Made by a program: the position numbers and the translations under genes. Source: Myoxocephalus aenaeus (Eukaryota; Chordata; Actinopteri; Perciformes; Cottidae). Taken from it: a DNA stretch of 64,000 nucleotides. The stretch spans positions 3,481,001 through 3,545,000 of the forward strand of contig JBAMJR010000040.1 in the NCBI GenBank assembly GCA_038501785.1. The letters are read 5' to 3'. The notes below the pieces were generated by a model, which had not been told where the DNA came from, made no database searches, and saw nothing but the letters and a program-made list of their open reading frames with translations. Below, one piece after another: positions 59,330 through 64,000 of this stretch; position 1 is the stretch's first letter, and every line of letters begins with the position of its first letter.

Positions 59330-62300
59330 CCTAGTTTTTGGGTGCATGTGTATGTCTGACTGTAAAACTTAGTCAAATGGTACTGTGTGATGTCTCATAC
59401 ATCTGTTGATCATTAGTGGGATTCTCCCTCTGATACTTTCTTTCTCTGTCCTGGTTTCGGTCTCGCATGCTTGCTGTTTGCTTCTGGGCTCTTTATCCTC
59501 ACGTTCCCCTTTGGCAACTGTGTTTTCTCATTGATCATATCTAAATCACCTTCACATGGGATGTCATATCAAAAAATGACAAATCTGTACTGTTACCAAA
59601 ACCTAATCTGTTTTGGAAGGAAATTAACTTAAGAAAAAATGCACCACAGAAAATACACAAAACAGGTTTCTTAGAATTCTTGGCGGATTACATCACAAAG
59701 CAAACAAAGTGAAATGTGATGCACAAGATAACTTCCCATTATAGGTTTTTTCACTTCATACATAACTGGCAGAAGCCTGATCCTGGTAATTCCTTCTGGA
59801 GGACATTATGTCATACAAGTTGCAGCTCTGCTCTCACAAATCTTTGTCTACCATAAAATGTGTGTTTTAGCAGCTCTTATTATCAGATACAAGACCAATC
59901 TGGAGTTTCCAGTGGCCAGCGGTGTGTGTGCATACTGTATATGTGTGCGTGTGGGCATGTATATGTTGCATGCAACCTCATATAAACCCGAGCTGGGCTG
60001 AACTATGAGTGTATTTGGGTTTTGAAAGAACATTGCCTGTGGTTTACCAAAATTGCCCAGAACACTCAAAAGATTTTTTTTGATTTTGAATAGATAAATA
60101 ACCAGCCAACATGATGTAGATGTTCTTCCTTTCACTTCAAAATGTTCATGTAATGCAGAAGTAATGTTAGCGTGTTAATGTTTCTTCCCCATCCCTTCTT
60201 CCATCTCATGGGTGTATCTCTAGCAAAAACAACACTCAATGGGTTGATTCCTAATGTGAGACAGATGCATGTCAAGGCATTGAACGCAATAGCATGTCGG
60301 TTAGCGAAGTCACACAGCAGCAAACTCCTTCCCTCGCCATGTGTTTGAGAAAGGATTGTAAAGTAGGTGGTGCCTTTCAACATTGTAAATATGTGGTCAG
60401 GACTTCACCAAGCACCGGTTGGAGGAAAGACTGAGGGAGCAAAGTTGTGAATAAGTTGTTAACTGGTCAGGGAAGCCACCCACAAGCACACGCACACGCA
60501 CACAGAGTTTGGCAGCGGCCCACAACCAAAGGAGCATGATGCCATTTAGGGATGGCCTCCCTTCCTCTTCTTCTCGTCTTTTTTTTTTCCTATTACACCT
60601 CCTTATTAATTGAATCTTCCTTCATCACCTGAATTATCATATTCCTTTCCTCCATGTATTTTCCTTCCTCTCACTTTTCTCACTTTTCCTTCTCACCGCC
60701 ATTTTCCTCTGTCCTGATTAATCAATTTTCCGTCCTTGGTGACTTTTATCGTCTCCTTCTCTCGCTCCTTTTCCACTAAAACAGATAATAAAATAGGCAG
60801 CTTGTAACAAATTGCGGTCAATTATTTTTCCCTCTCTTTTGCTACGGATTTCCCCGACTGCAGCCTCCTGCCAGCCCATCCAGTCGATCCCTCAGATGGG
60901 AAACACATCAGACACCAGAGGTTCTGCTCATAGCCGGTATTATCTGCTCTCTGTCTAAAGCTGGATAATCACACCACACCTGCACCAGAGATCTGTCTGG
61001 GGAAAAAACACGAGACAGAAGTCTCTGATTTTGTAACTTCTTTGCTGGTTTTACTTCGACTGCAATGCGTTTTAAAGGCAACAAGTTGGTCAGATCATAT
61101 AAAGACAATAACTCATATGGGGAGCATATGCTCGGCTGTTAGTGCTTCACATGTGAAGGCTAAATAGAATCCAATTGGTCGGATATTCAGAGAGAGCAAA
61201 CAATATATTCTTCTTCTTTTTCTTGTGGTCTTCATTTATATGTCAACAATGTATTGATATATTCATGAAAGTCTTTGTGTACCACAATTGTGGCAAACAT
61301 TATGGCTGCCATGACAATAAGGTAAAGCATATTTTTAATCTTATATAGCTTGTAATTGTAATGTAATTATTTTTGAATTGGTGCAATCAATCATTTCTAA
61401 AGCGTCGGCGTCACTTCTCTCAGTTGAAGCCCACTGTATGCTATAATTATTTCCTGATCCATGCTTTCCTTTGTAATTTGATTACTCATGCCTGTGTTGT
61501 AGTGGCTGATGGGTAATGTAATGGAGCTACTATGAATACTCACTGGAGAGTGTGTTTCAACAAGAAGCTGAGCTGTAGGCCAGACCCAATTAATGAGGTT
61601 AGTCAAACAACGTGTGCACTGTAGACAGAGAGGGGAGACAACAAAGATGTGAAAGACGAGACAGAGAGGAGAGGATAATAAAACCAGGAGAGAAAGAAGT
61701 GAAGAAAAGAGTAGAGAGAGGGAGGCCCCATCGGTATAACTGAGGAAAGAATAATACTGCCTACTCATAAACCATTTCATTTCTTCTTTTTCTTCCCTCC
61801 TGACAACACTTCTCATTCCTCCGCCATTCTGCTGCCAAACGTCAGAATCCCACTTGGAACATCACATCATTTCATCAGTTACAGTAGCGATCTGTGACAT
61901 TTGAATGTTTATTGTAAATGTCTGGATTCCTACTTTCTTTCACCAACTGTATAAACTGTATAACAGAAACTATAATCAGTGTATAACAGCTAGCAAACAC
62001 ATTTTGAAATTGTAGCATTATGATAAGCAGCGAGTTTCTCTGCAGTGGCTTACCGGTGTCTAGTAGGTTTGGTCTTTTTTCAGTGAACAAGGTGTGACAG
62101 CTTCGTCTACACAGGTGCCTGACAAATGATTCGTGGAAAGTGTTGAAGTACCACAGCACTGAGCGCCTATAAAAAGACATTGCCAACATACCAGAGTTTA
62201 TCTTTAAAAAGAAAAGTCAGCACAAGGGTTTCTCAAAAATGCATACAGATTCACACAAACATACTTCTCTCGCTTATGATCCAGTTATTTTTTGTTCCTG

Positions 62301-62430
62301 GATGACCGTAAGACCAAGGAAGTGTTTATACCAAACACTCGGTGCCAAGCACAGAGAGGAAAAACCCCAACATGACCTGGTATGGCTGAACTGCTCTGGT
62401 GACCACCTCATCTTTAAACTAAAGAACAAA
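59330..62430. other. Intergenic, nothing recognised
   Basis: AT-rich sequence with short open frames only. No transposon ends, RNA gene or conserved domain was seen. Confidence 0.5.
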
Positions 62431-62432
62431 AG

Positions 62433-62436
<4 letters not shown>

Positions 62437-62503
<67 letters not shown>
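62437..62503. repeat. (CA)n microsatellite
   Basis: A perfect CA run. Confidence 0.95.
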
Positions 62504-62505
<2 letters not shown>

Positions 62506-62702
62506 TCACACACATATTTCTCTCAGGTCTACACATGAGCAGTTCACAAAGGGACTTACGAACCAGAAACCTGCACCTGGTCATGATATTAAAACATAGT
62601 TCCTTTTGTGCATACAAAGTAAATACTAATGTGATGCCACTGTTGTCCTTCAACTATCTTTCAGCTCGGATTACAGAGATAGATCACATGACTGACCACT
62701 AT

Positions 62703-62845
62703 TGTCTTTAATTGTCTTTAATGTCTTTTTTATATTTATCTTGTTTATTGTATATTATGTATGTATATAAGTACGAAGAGCTACGTGAAACCGGAGTCAA
62801 ATTCCATGTATGTGTAAACATGCAGCTGATTCTGATTCTGATTCG
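62703..62845 (+). mobile_element. LINE 3' end with (TGATTC)n tail
   Basis: GTGAAACCGGAGTCAAATTC, then TGTAAACATGCAGCTGATTC and a TGATTC repeat (CTGATTCTGATTCTGATTCG), is the recurrent 3' end of fish L2/CR1-type LINEs, which end in short tandem repeats and not poly-A. Only the tail is present. Confidence 0.55.
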
Positions 62846-64000
62846 GACATAAAACATCCTACTTTCTCTAACATTAATACAGTGTTGGAGCAGGTCATGA
62901 AACATCAGTAGCTCATGAGAGTAACACTCTCACTGCACAAATATATTGTATAATGCAACCTGTATGCTGTATTTATGTACGCAAATCCTAGCCCAAAATG
63001 TTGCATTACTATCTAGAGAAATACAAGACTACAAAGGCCTCAGTGTCTTATTCCCAGGCAGACAGAGCAGTGGGAGTGGTACACCATCCCCCTGCCTAAT
63101 TAATTAACACACTTAACGAGTTCATACTTAACGAGTTCAGCCTGAACACTGCTGCTAATTGGCCATGTCAGATGCATGTGTCCCATGCTAACTGGCTCTT
63201 TGATTGGGGTTTCATGGAGTTAATTAGCCAATTAACCACCGCAGTCTGCCAGTTCGGTCACACTGTGGCTCATGTCCCTGATTTTGGGCGGATCAGACGC
63301 TGGTGTGGAAAGATTTTAAAAAGATACCACTGTCTCTCTGCCAAAGGAAAGCTATTAAGAAAAGACAAAACGACTGATATGTGTTGCCAGACGGGAGGTT
63401 AAGCAATACCTTAAACGCCAGGAACATAGAAGCAGTTACATTTTCGGTAATTTCGCTTTCTGAAGAGCATGATGTGGTAAATGAGAGAGTTGTCTTAATA
63501 ATATTTAGGAGAGAGAGAGTGTGTTATTGGGAGGTAACTGAGGGGGTCAAAAGGTTAGAGAGGCAGACCCCCCCGCTCTGTAGCATAGAACTTCTGCGCG
63601 GGATACATCCAAAATTTTTCCATTTGTTCTCATGTTTCCTGTAAACATGATCAAGATTCCTCATAGAAACCAAATGGGACAGCTAGAGGCTAACGTAGCC
63701 CATCGATCCCTTTGGTCCCCGTGAGGAATGCGAACAATGAGAGCAAGCCTTTGTAGGCAAACTGAAGGTCAACTGTGGCCACAGGTGCCACAATGTAGAA
63801 ACACATTGTGAAATGTGTGTGTGAGAACACACCCCTCTTGAGAATTCTCCATATATGTCCACTCCATGAGTCCTTCATATTCCTCTCCCCAATTTATCAG
63901 CACAATATTGCAAAATGTAAAATCACATAACATCCAATAGAATGATTTATGAATAATATGTATAGCACATACTAACAAACCAATACTTGCTACAACAATT
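62846..64000. other. Intergenic, nothing recognised
   Basis: No coding motif was seen. A short tandem duplication (CTTAACGAGTTCA) lies near 63112-63140. Confidence 0.45.

Overview
This is vertebrate nuclear DNA, almost certainly from a ray-finned (percomorph-like) fish. The evidence is a multi-exon class 3 semaphorin gene with GT-AG introns, very many (CA)n, (TA)n and (GA)n microsatellites, and a fish-type transposon set: a Tc1-like element, Harbinger, hAT, a CACTA-like element, a pogo-like gene, a tRNA-derived SINE, a solo LTR and L2-type LINE pieces. No bacterial-type genes, operons or CRISPR arrays are present.

The main gene is a class 3 semaphorin on the minus strand, most like SEMA3B. 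I rebuilt 17 coding exons from 39883 (ATG) down to 16474 (stop). All junction phases agree and the coding length is 2448 nt, giving an 815-residue protein. It has a signal peptide, a sema domain, a PSI domain, a furin-type RRFRR site, an Ig domain, a cysteine in the C-terminal region and a basic tail. Its introns hold a 1.6-kb Tc1-like element (30527-32160), a Harbinger derivative (37484-38413), an LTR-like remnant and several microsatellites. A 5'UTR exon probably lies at 39884-40311. The promoter is further right and is not firmly placed.

The left 12 kb is an accessory, transposon-rich block. It holds a solo LTR with a SINE nested in it (789-1509), a MADF-domain exon frameshifted by a 28-bp tandem duplication (2349-2515), and an intact three-exon minus-strand gene joining a pogo/Tigger-type DDE transposase to a C-terminal PHD finger (4056-5858). 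It also holds an orphan first exon (7435-7597) and a run of short plus-strand exons (8206-8757) that ends exactly where a Harbinger derivative is inserted (8753-9893). A CACTA-like element (about 9927-11344), a hAT end and a 119-bp hAT MITE with a perfect 8-bp target duplication follow.

From 40 to 64 kb there is upstream and intergenic DNA: dense microsatellites, a long polypurine tract (43.1-43.96 kb), a GC-rich candidate first exon near 47 kb, a MITE with two levels of internal tandem repeats (about 50021-50748), a decayed L2-type LINE (58.68-59.32 kb) and a LINE 3' tail (62.7 kb). I see no well-supported host gene in 40.3-64 kb.

The most interesting items are the transposase-PHD fusion gene, the split short-exon gene fragment cut by Harbinger, the MADF frameshift that links to the 50-kb MITE, and the repeat-built N-terminus of the semaphorin. 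All family calls rest on reading motifs in the sequence and no database search was run.
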